From contig JAKSOJ010000038.1 in assembly GCA_024405645.1 (NCBI GenBank), forward strand, positions 1-8,990: DNA of 8,990 bases. The letters are read 5' to 3'. Positions within the stretch are counted from its first letter, which is position 1, and every line of letters starts with the position of its first letter. Source of the stretch: Phascolarctobacterium sp. (GTDB lineage Bacteria; Bacillota; Negativicutes; Acidaminococcales; Acidaminococcaceae). Shown here piece by piece: positions 1 through 5,784 of this stretch. A program made the position numbers and the translations under genes. The notes under the pieces were generated by a model. It saw nothing but the letters and a program-made list of their open reading frames with translations, had not been told where the DNA came from and ran no database searches.

Positions 1-39
1 AATAAACAAATTCTGGCAGAGGTGGATGCATTATGCTAG
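1..39 (+). CDS. C-terminal end of a probable HdrA-like protein (partial)
   Basis: The 5' part lies outside the window. Only the last 12 codons and a TAG stop are visible, reading NKQILAEVDALC. The reading frame is inferred: the second frame is also open here (stop at 44-46), and the third is closed at once. The peptide resembles the end of HdrA, the FAD and iron-sulfur subunit of heterodisulfide reductase-type complexes, which commonly ends in a phrase like 'NEQILAQIEAL' after its last ferredoxin motif. Position supports this, since hdrA normally sits directly before mvhD/flxD. The frame overlaps the next start codon by 7 bases, as expected for translational coupling. With so few residues the identity remains tentative; the sequence just upstream would settle it. 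Confidence 0.5.
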   Translation, partial: NKQILAEVDALC

Positions 40-467
40 AGAATAAATTTGAACCAAAAATCGTAGCCTTTTGCTGTAATTGGTGCAGTTATGCAGGCGC
101 TGATGGCGCAGGTACTGCTCGTAAAAATTATCCAGCAAATGTAAAAATTATCAAAGTGCCTTGTTCTGGTCGTGTAAATCCCATGTTTATTCTGCGTGCC
201 TTTGCTCGTGGTGCAGATGGTGTTATTATGTGTGGATGCCATCCGGGGGATTGCCATTATATGACTGGTAACTATTACGCTCGTCGTCGCATGACTCTCC
301 TCATGAGCATGCTGGAATTCATGGGCGTTGATAAAAATCGTTTCCGCGTTGAATGGGTGAGTGCTGCTGAGGGTGCTCGCTTTGCGGAGGTTATGAATAA
401 ATTTGTAGCAGATGTAACTGCTCTTGGAGAGAATGTAAAGCTGAGGGATTTAAGATGCAAAAAATAA
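33..467 (+). CDS. mvhD: MvhD/FlxD-family [2Fe-2S] electron-transfer subunit
   Basis: A soluble cytoplasmic protein of 144 aa, the usual length for the stand-alone MvhD/FlxD family. It passes electrons between a hydrogenase or NADH-dehydrogenase module and the bifurcating flavoprotein HdrA. The seven cysteines are in the family pattern: C14, C15 and C18 near the N-terminus (CCNWCSY), C44 in a VPCSGR motif, then C67, C69 and C74 in a CGCHPGDC motif. The later EWVSAAEG segment is also typical. The ATG at 33 has an SD-like GAGGTG at 19-24 and overlaps the preceding stop by 7 bases; the gene overlaps the next one by 13 bases. Because an FlxA-type NAD-binding protein follows and no hydrogenase gene is present, the FlxD role is more likely than a hydrogenase role. 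No signal peptide or membrane segment is visible. Confidence 0.9.
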   Translation: MLENKFEPKIVAFCCNWCSYAGADGAGTARKNYPANVKIIKVPCSGRVNPMFILRAFARGADGVIMCGCHPGDCHYMTGNYYARRRMTLLMSMLEFMGVDKNRFRVEWVSAAEGARFAEVMNKFVADVTALGENVKLRDLRCKK

Positions 468-1444
468 ACGAATTAATGCAAGCTAAAGCCCAAGAGCTTC
501 TCGCTAAGGGTGAAATTAAAAAAGTTTTGGCTTGGAAGGCTGGGGAATTCTTTTATGATAATGCTCCTGCTGCTTTTGAAAGCGAAGCTTCCTGCTCCGA
601 AATTATCTACAACGAATTCTGTCCTGCTAATCTTAGCAAGTATTTGATGGCTAGTTCCAAGGCTGGCGTGAAAACCGCAGTGTTCTTAAAACCCTGTGAT
701 ACCTATGGCGTAAACCAACTTATTAAAGATAATCGCGTTAATCGTGAGATGGTTTATGCAGTTGGTACTCCTTGCTCTGGTATGGTGGATGCCAAGAAAA
801 TTAAGGCTGCTGGTTATAAAACCTTGCTCAAGGTGGAGGTCAATGGCGATAAAATTATCGTAACAACACCTAAGGGACAAGTTGAATTAGCAAAAAAAGA
901 CTTCCTATATAATAAATGCCTGATGTGCAAGGGTAACGATTACATGATTTGTGATGAGGAACTGGCTGAAAAGCTGCCCGTACCCGAATTCACCGGTGAC
1001 CGTTTCGCTGAGGTTAAGGCAATTGAGGCAATGAGCTCTGCTGAAAAATTTGCTTTCTGGCAAGAAGAATTGTCCAAATGCATTCGCTGCAATGCTTGCC
1101 GTGATATTTGCCCGGCTTGTAACTGTGAACAATGTATTTTCGACAATCCTGAAGCTCCTGTGGCAGGCAAGGCTTATGCCGATTCTGTTGAAGAGCAAAT
1201 GTTCCACATTATCCGTGCATTCCACGTAGCTGGTCGTTGCGTTGGTTGTGGAGAATGTGCTCGTGTTTGCCCCCAAGGCGTAAAATTGGGTCTTCTGAAC
1301 ATGAAGTTTATGAAGGATATTAACTCTTTCTTTGGTAAGTTCCAGGCTGGTGCAGATGCAGAAACTCGTGCCCCTCAAGTAACCTTCAAGGAAGAGGATC
1401 CTGAACCCAATGCAGCAGTGGAAGGAGGAAATAGCAATGCTTAA
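455..1444 (+). CDS. Double [4Fe-4S] electron-transfer protein, FlxB/FlxC type
   Basis: A 329-aa cytoplasmic iron-sulfur protein. The N-terminal half resembles the FrhB/AsrA-type domain, with KPCDTYG around C81, GTPCSG around C107, and a further cysteine group at C155, C158 and C166. The C-terminal half has two ferredoxin motifs. The first is C209, C212, C215, C219-Pro, with extra cysteines at C222, C224 and C227; the second is C262, C265, C268, C272-Pro. Residues from about 298 to the end form a polar, acidic, probably disordered tail. The start at 455 has GAGGGA at 443-448 and overlaps mvhD. The protein should wire FlxA to MvhD/FlxD. It is a distant paralogue of the next gene. Automated annotation might call it a coenzyme F420 hydrogenase beta subunit, but the context argues against an F420 role. 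I cannot say which of flxB or flxC it is. Confidence 0.8.
   Translation: MQKINELMQAKAQELLAKGEIKKVLAWKAGEFFYDNAPAAFESEASCSEIIYNEFCPANLSKYLMASSKAGVKTAVFLKPCDTYGVNQLIKDNRVNREMVYAVGTPCSGMVDAKKIKAAGYKTLLKVEVNGDKIIVTTPKGQVELAKKDFLYNKCLMCKGNDYMICDEELAEKLPVPEFTGDRFAEVKAIEAMSSAEKFAFWQEELSKCIRCNACRDICPACNCEQCIFDNPEAPVAGKAYADSVEEQMFHIIRAFHVAGRCVGCGECARVCPQGVKLGLLNMKFMKDINSFFGKFQAGADAETRAPQVTFKEEDPEPNAAVEGGNSNA
1422..1428 (+). promoter_or_regulatory. Ribosome binding site fixing the start at 1437
   Basis: A full AAGGAGG lies 8 bases before the ATG at 1437. An in-frame ATG at 1410 would add nine residues but lies upstream of this site, so 1437 is chosen. The site is inside the end of the preceding coding sequence, which suggests translational coupling. 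Confidence 0.8.
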
Positions 1445-2465
1445 ACTAGCTCTTGCCAAACTTCCTGAACTCTGTGCGTTAATGCAAAAAGAAGCGGAGC
1501 TTTTAGTTCCTGCTAAAAATAAAGCTGGTAAGGTTGACTACAAGGCTTATGCTGAAGGCGTTGAAATTTGCCTGAATGAGAAAACATCTCGCAGTGCGAA
1601 GGATGCTTTCTTCCCCCAAGTAGAAAATCTTTTGAAATTTAAGTCCGAAGGCAAGAATTTGAGCTTAGAGCAAATCCTTCCGCCTGACCATGCTACCATT
1701 CTCTTTGGTGTAAAGGCTTGTGATGCACGTAGCTTTAAGCTGTTGGACAAGGTTTTCCTTTCCAATCCAGTGGATTCCTACTATAAGGCTCGTCGTGAAA
1801 ACTGCTTAATCATTGGCCTGGGTTGTGCTGAGCCGGAAGAAACCTGTTTCTGTGCTACCTTTGGCATTGATGCTACTAATCCTGAGGCTGATATCAACAC
1901 TTGGGTAGTAGGGGAAGAACTTTATTGGGCTCCCGTAAGCGAAAAGGGTAAGGCTCTGACAGAAAAGCTTTCTGCAATTTTTGTCGAAGCCGATGATAAG
2001 GCTGTTAAGGAACAAGGGGAAGCAACGAAGAATATTCTGTCCATGCTTCCGCTCGCGAATTTCAAGATTGCCGATAAAATTTCTGCCAAAGAATTGGTAA
2101 CCTTTAATAGCAAGGTTTGGGGCGATTTAAGTGCTACTTGCTTGTCCTGCTGCACTTGTACCTATGTTTGCCCTACCTGCCATTGCTATGATATTCGCGA
2201 TTATAAAACTGATGACAATACAACGGAACGCTTCCGTTGCTGGGATAGCTGCATGGCAAGCGATTTTACCAAGATGGCTCATGGCAATCCTCGCAAGACT
2301 AAATTGGAACGTTTCCGTCAACGCTATATGCACAAATTAGTCTATTTCCCAGAAAATAATGGAGAATATGCTTGTGTTGGCTGTGGTCGTTGTTTAGAAA
2401 AATGCCCTGCTAATTTAAATATTGTGAAAGTGGCAAAAGCTTTGGAGGTGAGTGACGATGTGTAA
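1437..2465 (+). CDS. Double [4Fe-4S] electron-transfer protein, AsrA-like FlxB/FlxC type
   Basis: A 342-aa cytoplasmic iron-sulfur protein related to anaerobic sulfite reductase subunit A and to the FlxB/FlxC proteins of Flx-Hdr complexes. The N-terminal domain has the family signatures GVKACDARS and a GLGCAEPEETCFC cysteine cluster. Two ferredoxin motifs follow. The first is C235, C238, C241, C245-Pro, with extra cysteines C239, C248 and C250; the second is C313, C316, C319, C323-Pro. It overlaps the preceding gene by 8 bases and the next by 8 bases. Together with the preceding protein it should form the iron-sulfur relay between the NADH-oxidising FlxA and MvhD/FlxD. No siroheme subunit (AsrC) is nearby, so a sulfite-reductase role is unlikely. 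No transmembrane segment or export signal is visible. Confidence 0.8.
   Translation: MLKLALAKLPELCALMQKEAELLVPAKNKAGKVDYKAYAEGVEICLNEKTSRSAKDAFFPQVENLLKFKSEGKNLSLEQILPPDHATILFGVKACDARSFKLLDKVFLSNPVDSYYKARRENCLIIGLGCAEPEETCFCATFGIDATNPEADINTWVVGEELYWAPVSEKGKALTEKLSAIFVEADDKAVKEQGEATKNILSMLPLANFKIADKISAKELVTFNSKVWGDLSATCLSCCTCTYVCPTCHCYDIRDYKTDDNTTERFRCWDSCMASDFTKMAHGNPRKTKLERFRQRYMHKLVYFPENNGEYACVGCGRCLEKCPANLNIVKVAKALEVSDDV
2444..2448 (+). promoter_or_regulatory. Ribosome binding site fixing the start at 2458
   Basis: GGAGG lies 9 bases before the ATG at 2458 but only 3 bases before an in-frame GTG at 2452. The spacing favours the ATG. Confidence 0.7.
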
Positions 2466-3294
2466 TTGTGGCGATACTTTAATTCCTCAAATTGGTGTCA
2501 TTACTGACATTTGCACTGAAACTCCAGACGTAAAAACTTTCCGTGTGGAAGCGATTGGTGGCGGTAAGCTTTTCGAACATATGCCTGGTCAATGCGCAAT
2601 TTTGTCCATGCCTGGTAAGGGCGAGGCAATTTTCTCCATTACCTCCTCTCCGACTAATCAAAAATATATGGAGTTCAGTATCAAGAGATGTGGCTCCATT
2701 ACTGATTTACTGCATTTTGATGTAGAGGTTGGTCAACAAATCGCTGTTCGTGGACCGTATGGCAATCACTTCCCTGTGGAAGATAAGCTCCAAGGCAAGG
2801 ATGTTCTCTTCATTGCCGGCGGTATCGGTCTTGCTCCTATGCGTAGTGTTATCAACTACATGCTGGATAAACGTGATGATTATGGTTCCATTGACATTGT
2901 TTACGGTGCAAGATCTAAAGAAGATTTTGTTCGTTATGATGAATTAACCAATGTTTGGCCTAGTCAAAAGGATACTCATGTTCATTTAACTATTGACCGT
3001 CCCCAAGAAGGCTGGGATGGCAACGTAGGCTTTGTTCCGAATTTCCTCAAGGATTTGAAATTCACTCCTGATAAAACTGTTCTTCTCTGTGGTCCTCCGA
3101 TTATGATCAAGCTTTGCTTGGCTGCATTAATCGAAATGGGCTTTACCAAGACTCAGGTTTATACTACTTTGGAACTGAAAATGAAATGTGGCGTTGGTAA
3201 ATGCGGTCGTTGCAATATTGGCAAAAAATATGTTTGCAAGGATGGTCCGGTATTTACCTGTGATCAAATCGACGAAATGCCTAACGAGTATTAA
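2458..3294 (+). CDS. flxA: FAD/NAD(P)-binding oxidoreductase with C-terminal [2Fe-2S] site (FlxA/AsrB/PyrK-like)
   Basis: A 278-aa member of the ferredoxin-NADP reductase superfamily, in the AsrB/PyrK branch. The N-terminal FAD-binding barrel includes IFSITSSP at 58-65 and RGPYGN at 98-103. The NAD(P)-binding domain has GGIGLAP at 121-127 and CGPPIM at 211-216. The C-terminal cysteines C244, C249, C252 and C260 (CGVGKCGRC, then YVCKDGPVF) match the [2Fe-2S] site of dihydroorotate dehydrogenase electron-transfer subunits and AsrB. The protein would oxidise NADH (or NADPH) and pass electrons one at a time to the iron-sulfur subunits encoded just before it. It overlaps the preceding gene by 8 bases and is followed by a 17-base gap. 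Its place after mvhD and two AsrA-like genes is what points to FlxA. Cytoplasmic; length is normal for the family. Confidence 0.85.
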   Translation: MCNCGDTLIPQIGVITDICTETPDVKTFRVEAIGGGKLFEHMPGQCAILSMPGKGEAIFSITSSPTNQKYMEFSIKRCGSITDLLHFDVEVGQQIAVRGPYGNHFPVEDKLQGKDVLFIAGGIGLAPMRSVINYMLDKRDDYGSIDIVYGARSKEDFVRYDELTNVWPSQKDTHVHLTIDRPQEGWDGNVGFVPNFLKDLKFTPDKTVLLCGPPIMIKLCLAALIEMGFTKTQVYTTLELKMKCGVGKCGRCNIGKKYVCKDGPVFTCDQIDEMPNEY

Positions 3295-3311
3295 GGAGAA
3301 AGGAAAAAGAC

Positions 3312-3986
3312 ATGGAAGAAATGGTAACAGTATTTTTACTGGGCAAGAAATATTCCGTACCCGCTACCTTGACCATCATGGATGCGATGGAATATGCAGG
3401 TCATAAGCTGATTCGTGGCGTTGGTTGTAGATCTGGTTTCTGCGGAGCTTGCGCAGTAATTTATAGAATTAAAGGCAAAAACGAAATCAAAGTTTGTCTT
3501 TCCTGCCAAACAAAGGTTGAAGAGGGTATGTGCGTAGGCAGAATCGAAAGCTTCCCTATTAACAAACGTACCTTTAATATCGAAGAAATCAAGGCTGATG
3601 ATAATATCGTTGGTCAACTTTATCCGGAAATTTACGGCTGTGTTGGTTGCAATGCTTGTACAAAGGGCTGTCCTCAAGGCTTGAACGTAATGCAATATAT
3701 CGCCATGGCTCAACGTGGCGAATATGAAAAGGCTGCTCATGCATCCTTTGACTGTGTTGGCTGCAATATTTGTGCTAGCCGTTGTCCTGCGCAAATCAGC
3801 CACAGTGCTGTTGGCCTTTTGTGCCGTCGCTTGACTGGCAAATACATTGCTCCTAAATGCGAGCATTTGGCAACACGCGTAGCTGAAATCGAAAACGGCG
3901 ATTATGAAATTCTTTTAGACAAATTGAAAAAGATGCCTTTGGACGAAATCAAAGACCTCTATAATAAACGTGAGATTGAGAAATAG
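3312..3986 (+). CDS. Fumarate reductase/succinate dehydrogenase-type iron-sulfur subunit, short form
   Basis: A 224-aa protein with an N-terminal plant-type [2Fe-2S] domain (C39, C44, C47, C62; C65 follows C62 closely) and two ferredoxin motifs: C110, C113, C116, C120-Pro and C148, C151, C154, C158-Pro. This is the SdhB/FrdB/TfrB layout and should carry electrons to the flavoprotein encoded next. Unlike the thiol:fumarate reductase subunit TfrB, it has no C-terminal CCG (HdrB-like) domain, so it should not bind a thiol or disulfide. Classical SdhB/FrdB also has a [3Fe-4S] cluster facing a quinone; here both C-terminal motifs have four ferredoxin-like cysteines, consistent with a soluble partner rather than a membrane anchor. 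The SD is AAGGAG just after the preceding stop plus a nearer AAAGGA. A second in-frame ATG at 3321 is possible but not preferred. Confidence 0.8.
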   Translation: MEEMVTVFLLGKKYSVPATLTIMDAMEYAGHKLIRGVGCRSGFCGACAVIYRIKGKNEIKVCLSCQTKVEEGMCVGRIESFPINKRTFNIEEIKADDNIVGQLYPEIYGCVGCNACTKGCPQGLNVMQYIAMAQRGEYEKAAHASFDCVGCNICASRCPAQISHSAVGLLCRRLTGKYIAPKCEHLATRVAEIENGDYEILLDKLKKMPLDEIKDLYNKREIEK

Positions 3987-3995
3987 GAGGAAGCT

Positions 3996-5606
3996 ATGAG
4001 CGCATTTACTGAAGATATGTTAAAATCCATGGCGAATGTGGAACGCACTCGTGCTTCTAGAATGGGTGCTACCATTGAACGTTTCTCTGCTGAGGAAAAG
4101 GAAGAACTCTTAAAGGAATTCCATCCTGACTATAGCGAAAAGGGCTTCAAGGTTTTAGAGGTTGGTCCTAACAAGGGCGAAAAGGTTCCTGTAGAACTTG
4201 CTGCTCTCTTGGAAGGCAAGAGCATTGTCGCTGATGCTAAAATTGATTTAGAAAAAATTGACTACGACGTTGACGTGCTGATTATTGGCGCCGGTGGTGC
4301 TGGTGCTGCGGCTGCAATTGAAGCTAAAAAAGCGGGCGCGAACGTTATGATTGTAACCAAGCTGCGCATGGGTGATGCTAATACCATGATGGCAGAGGGC
4401 GGTATTCAAGCTGCTGATAAAGCAAATGACTCTCCGGCGCAACATTACCTGGACGCTTTTGGCGGTGGTCACTACAAAAATATTCCTGAACTTTTGGAAC
4501 AACTTGTTGTAAATGGTCCTTTGGCTATTGATTGGCTGTCCAAATTGGGCGTAATGTTCGATAAAGAAGCTGACGGTACTATGGTTACTACCCATGGCGG
4601 CGGTACTAGCCGTAAACGTATGCATGCGTGTGCCGACTATTCTGGTGCAGAAATTATGCGCGTTGTTCGTGATGAAGTTGTTAACCTGGGCGTTCCTGTT
4701 TTGGAATTTTCTCCTGCAGTTGAACTCCTGAAGGACGAAACTGGTCGCATTGCAGGTGCAATTCTTTTGGATTATGATTCTCAAGAATTCCAAGTTGTTA
4801 AGGCTAAAACCGTAATCATGGCAACTGGTGGTGCTGGTCGTCTCCATTATCAAGGCTTCCCGACCTCCAACCACTATGGTGCAACTGCTGATGGCTTGAT
4901 TATGGCTTATCGTGCAGGTGCTCCTCTGATTTACGCTGACGCTATTCAATACCATCCTACTGGTGTTGCTTATCCTGCACAAATCTATGGTGCTCTCGTA
5001 ACTGAAAAGGTTCGTTCCATTGGTGCACAATTGGTTAACTCTGATGGCGAAATTTTCATGCATCCTCTGGAAACTCGTGATGTTGCTGCCGCTTCCATTA
5101 TTCGTGAATGCAAGGCTCGTGGCAAAGGCGTAAAAGCTCTGGACGGCGTTGCTCTCTGGCTTGATACTCCGCTAATTGAAATGCTTCACGGCGAAGGCAC
5201 TATCGCAAAACGTATTCCTGGTATGCTGCGTATGTATCTGAAGTTTGGCATTGATATTCGCAAAGAGCCAATCCTCATTTTCCCGACCCTGCATTATCAA
5301 AATGGCGGTATCCTCATTGATAGCAAGGCTGAAAGCAAACTGCCCGGCCTCTTTGTAGCTGGCGAAGCCGTTGGCGGCATTCATGGCACAAACCGTTTGA
5401 TGGGTAATAGCTTGCTGGATATCATCGTATTTGGTCGTATCGCAGGCACTGAAGCAGCTAAAGCAGCAAAAGAAATTTCTGTTGGCAAGCTGAACATGGA
5501 CCATGTTGCTGCTTTTGAAGCAGAACTGAAGGCTGCTGGTATCGCGGAAGGCGAAAGCTCTCCCAAACTTCTCCCCGTATACACTCACGGCAGAGAAGCA
5601 AGATAA
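3996..5606 (+). CDS. Fumarate reductase/succinate dehydrogenase-type flavoprotein subunit
   Basis: A 536-aa soluble flavoprotein that should reduce fumarate, or a similar unsaturated acid, or run in reverse. The dinucleotide-binding motif GAGGAG is at 98-103. The catalytic residues of the FrdA/SdhA family are present: H320 in QYHPTG, T336-E337, the proton-delivering arginine R361 in ETRDVA, H433 in HYQNGGI, and R467 in HGTNRLMGNSL. The histidine that binds FAD covalently in FrdA/SdhA is replaced by N129 (ANTMMAEGG), so FAD is probably non-covalent, as in thiol:fumarate reductase-like and aspartate oxidase-like enzymes. Two oddities: about 95 residues precede the FAD domain with no motif I recognise, and the usual C-terminal helical domain is largely missing. 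The SD AGGAGG overlaps the preceding stop, 5 bases before ATG. No export signal and no membrane anchor gene. An enoate or acrylate reductase is the main alternative. Confidence 0.85.
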   Translation: MSAFTEDMLKSMANVERTRASRMGATIERFSAEEKEELLKEFHPDYSEKGFKVLEVGPNKGEKVPVELAALLEGKSIVADAKIDLEKIDYDVDVLIIGAGGAGAAAAIEAKKAGANVMIVTKLRMGDANTMMAEGGIQAADKANDSPAQHYLDAFGGGHYKNIPELLEQLVVNGPLAIDWLSKLGVMFDKEADGTMVTTHGGGTSRKRMHACADYSGAEIMRVVRDEVVNLGVPVLEFSPAVELLKDETGRIAGAILLDYDSQEFQVVKAKTVIMATGGAGRLHYQGFPTSNHYGATADGLIMAYRAGAPLIYADAIQYHPTGVAYPAQIYGALVTEKVRSIGAQLVNSDGEIFMHPLETRDVAAASIIRECKARGKGVKALDGVALWLDTPLIEMLHGEGTIAKRIPGMLRMYLKFGIDIRKEPILIFPTLHYQNGGILIDSKAESKLPGLFVAGEAVGGIHGTNRLMGNSLLDIIVFGRIAGTEAAKAAKEISVGKLNMDHVAAFEAELKAAGIAEGESSPKLLPVYTHGREAR

Positions 5607-5661
5607 GCTTATAATATTACATTTAGAGTTTTCTTAGAGAATGGTATATTTCATGTAGTTA

Positions 5662-5690
5662 TGGAAAAGAAATACTCTTTTTGATATAAT
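5662..5690 (+). promoter_or_regulatory. Probable sigma-A promoter with extended -10 for the symporter operon
   Basis: The -10 is a perfect TATAAT at 5685-5690 preceded by TGA, giving an extended -10 (TGATATAAT). The -35 candidate TGGAAA at 5662-5667 matches four of six consensus bases with a 17-base spacer. Transcription would start near 5697, leaving a leader of nearly 90 bases before the ATG at 5785. Confidence 0.6.
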
Positions 5691-5702
5691 AAAGTTTAGT
5701 TT

Positions 5703-5725
5703 ATTGCCGTATTTTTATTGGCAAT
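5703..5725. repeat. Inverted repeat ATTGCC / GGCAAT
   Basis: Perfect six-base arms at 5703-5708 and 5720-5725 flank an AT-rich 11-base centre; G-U pairs would extend the RNA stem to about eight pairs. It lies just downstream of the predicted start of the first promoter and over the -35 zone of the second TATAAT. It could be a repressor operator or a short leader hairpin. The arms are short enough that chance is possible. Confidence 0.4.
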
Positions 5726-5734
5726 GTAGTATTG

Positions 5735-5740
5735 TATAAT
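5735..5740 (+). promoter_or_regulatory. Possible second -10 element
   Basis: A perfect TATAAT whose best -35 at 17 bases spacing (TTTTTA, 5712-5717) matches only three of six consensus bases. It would give a leader of roughly 40 bases. It may be a secondary promoter or just an AT-rich match. Confidence 0.25.
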
Positions 5741-5784
5741 TTTTAACATGTGCGTAGCATGGAAGAAAGGTAGTGTAATTTAAA

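Larger units (their letters stand above)
5607..5784. other. Intergenic region between the two operons
   Basis: An AT-rich gap of 178 bases with no plausible gene on either strand. It holds a promoter (5662-5690), an 11-base-loop inverted repeat (5703-5725) and a second TATAAT (5735-5740). I see no strong GC-rich hairpin followed by a T run that would end the upstream operon. The only hairpin-like stretch with T's is AAAAGA/TCTTTT at 5665-5681, almost entirely A-T pairs. TAG triplets recur (starting at 5624, 5635, 5656, 5697, 5727, 5755 and 5771) but not at the regular 7-base spacing expected of a classic HutP RNA site. Confidence 0.7.

Noticed and set aside
1437..3294. Anaerobic sulfite reductase (asrA-asrB) operon
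   Set aside because: The two genes resemble AsrA and AsrB, but the siroheme subunit AsrC is absent, and mvhD plus a second AsrA-like gene upstream fit an Flx-type module better.
4248..5063. Antisense open frame (271 codons) within the flavoprotein gene
   Set aside because: Low-complexity Ser/Thr/Asn-rich translation with no family signature, fully opposite a well-conserved fumarate reductase flavoprotein.
3312..5606. Respiratory complex II (succinate:quinone oxidoreductase)
   Set aside because: No cytochrome b or membrane-anchor gene adjoins, the FAD-linking histidine is replaced, and the iron-sulfur subunit lacks signs of a quinone-side [3Fe-4S] site.
5665..5681. AAAAGA-loop-TCTTTT as a terminator of the upstream operon
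   Set aside because: The stem has a single G-C pair and would be very unstable, and it overlaps the better-supported promoter.
5748..5760. 13-base repeat ATGTGCGTAGCAT shared with 7654-7666 (core also at 7609-7617)
   Set aside because: The two copies inside the HutP-family gene are explained by the repeated residues Cys-Val-Ala, and the leader copy is probably coincidence. It would matter only if conserved in relatives.
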